The notes under the pieces were generated by a model. The model was not told where the DNA came from. It saw nothing but the letters and a program-made list of their open reading frames with translations, and ran no database searches. 5,394 bases of DNA from Hyphomicrobiales bacterium (GTDB lineage Bacteria; Pseudomonadota; Alphaproteobacteria; Rhizobiales; Xanthobacteraceae), in NCBI GenBank assembly GCA_016201085.1, contig JACQDO010000431.1:1-5394 (forward strand), read 5' to 3'. Positions 5,089 to 5,394 of the stretch are shown here, in pieces (the first letter of the stretch is position 1; every line of letters starts with the position of its first letter). The position numbers and the translations under genes were made by a program.

Positions 5089-5394
5089 ATGAAAACGATG
5101 CATGGCGCAGCGGCCGCGGCCGCCTCGATCCTGACGATGCTGCTGCTGGCGCCGTCGGAGACGGCCAATGCACGCGGGGGCGGCGTGCACGGTTTGCATT
5201 TTTCGGCCCACCATCATTCGGCGCGTCATGTGCGACATCGATTTCCGCTGTACGGCGGCTACCTGCTATTGCCTCCGTACGACGCCTCTGCGGCTTACGC
5301 CTTGCCCCAGCCATTTGTACTGGTGAGCCAGCCGCGCCCCTGCCGCTACGATCGACAGGTCGTGACCGTCGCAGCGGAAGCAGGCGGCACGCGG
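5089..5394 (+). CDS. Small secreted His/Tyr-rich protein, 3' end cut by window edge
   Basis: The frame is open from the ATG at 5089 to the window end (102 codons, no stop). The SD AGGGAG (5076-5081) with a 7-nt spacer supports the start. The N-terminus is a Sec signal peptide (KTMHGAAAAASILTMLLLAPSETANA, likely cleavage after ANA at residue 28). The mature part is rich in Gly and His (HGLHFSAHHHSARHVRHR), then Tyr/Pro/Leu-rich (PLYGGYLLLPPYDASAAYALPQP). It then runs into PCRYDRQVVTVAAEAGGTR. I remember this C-terminal style, a Cys followed by a 'VTVPSEAGGTR' segment and a short end with a second Cys, from many small rhizobial exported hypotheticals; if it holds, only about 5-15 residues are missing. 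The histidine cluster could bind metal, but that is speculation. Confidence 0.8.
   Translation, partial: MKTMHGAAAAAASILTMLLLAPSETANARGGGVHGLHFSAHHHSARHVRHRFPLYGGYLLLPPYDASAAYALPQPFVLVSQPRPCRYDRQVVTVAAEAGGTR

Overview
The window is GC-rich DNA with strong Shine-Dalgarno (SD) sites. Its gene content looks like an alphaproteobacterium of the order Hyphomicrobiales (Rhizobiales, Bradyrhizobium-like). That placement is an inference from protein style and the sahR-metF-metH arrangement, not from a database match. Six protein genes are clear, two of them cut by the window edges, and a seventh very short ORF is a serious candidate.

Left part, minus strand (about 1-2800): a methionine/SAM-cycle operon read right to left. 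It starts with an ArsR-type repressor fused to a SAM-methyltransferase-like domain (the SahR type), then metF (methylenetetrahydrofolate reductase), then metH (cobalamin-dependent methionine synthase, N-terminal 248 residues only). A perfect 18-bp AT-rich palindrome at 2775-2792, just upstream of the regulator, is the likely SahR operator and indicates autoregulated control of the whole operon. MetF makes 5-methyl-THF and MetH uses it to remethylate homocysteine. The repressor would sense S-adenosylhomocysteine (SAH), so build-up of the SAM-cycle by-product would switch on its own recycling. The genes are joined by stop-start overlaps. Between metF and metH lies a 28-codon ORF that overlaps the metF stop (TGATG) at one end and the metH start (ATGA) at the other, with a full AGGAGG SD. 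This is the most unusual item in the window.

Middle, plus strand (2958-3452): divergent from the operon is a short TrmO/TsaA-family protein, a SAM-dependent tRNA t6A37 N6-methyltransferase family member. It shares the upstream region that holds the operator.

Right part, plus strand (3597-5394): three consecutive genes for exported proteins. They are an L,D-transpeptidase (YkuD fold, complete His/Cys signature), a 164-residue secreted protein of unknown function, and the first 102 residues of a small His/Tyr-rich secreted protein. A good intrinsic terminator follows the L,D-transpeptidase gene. A near-perfect hairpin overlaps that gene's SD and could control its translation. No mobile elements, tRNA, rRNA or CRISPR arrays are visible.
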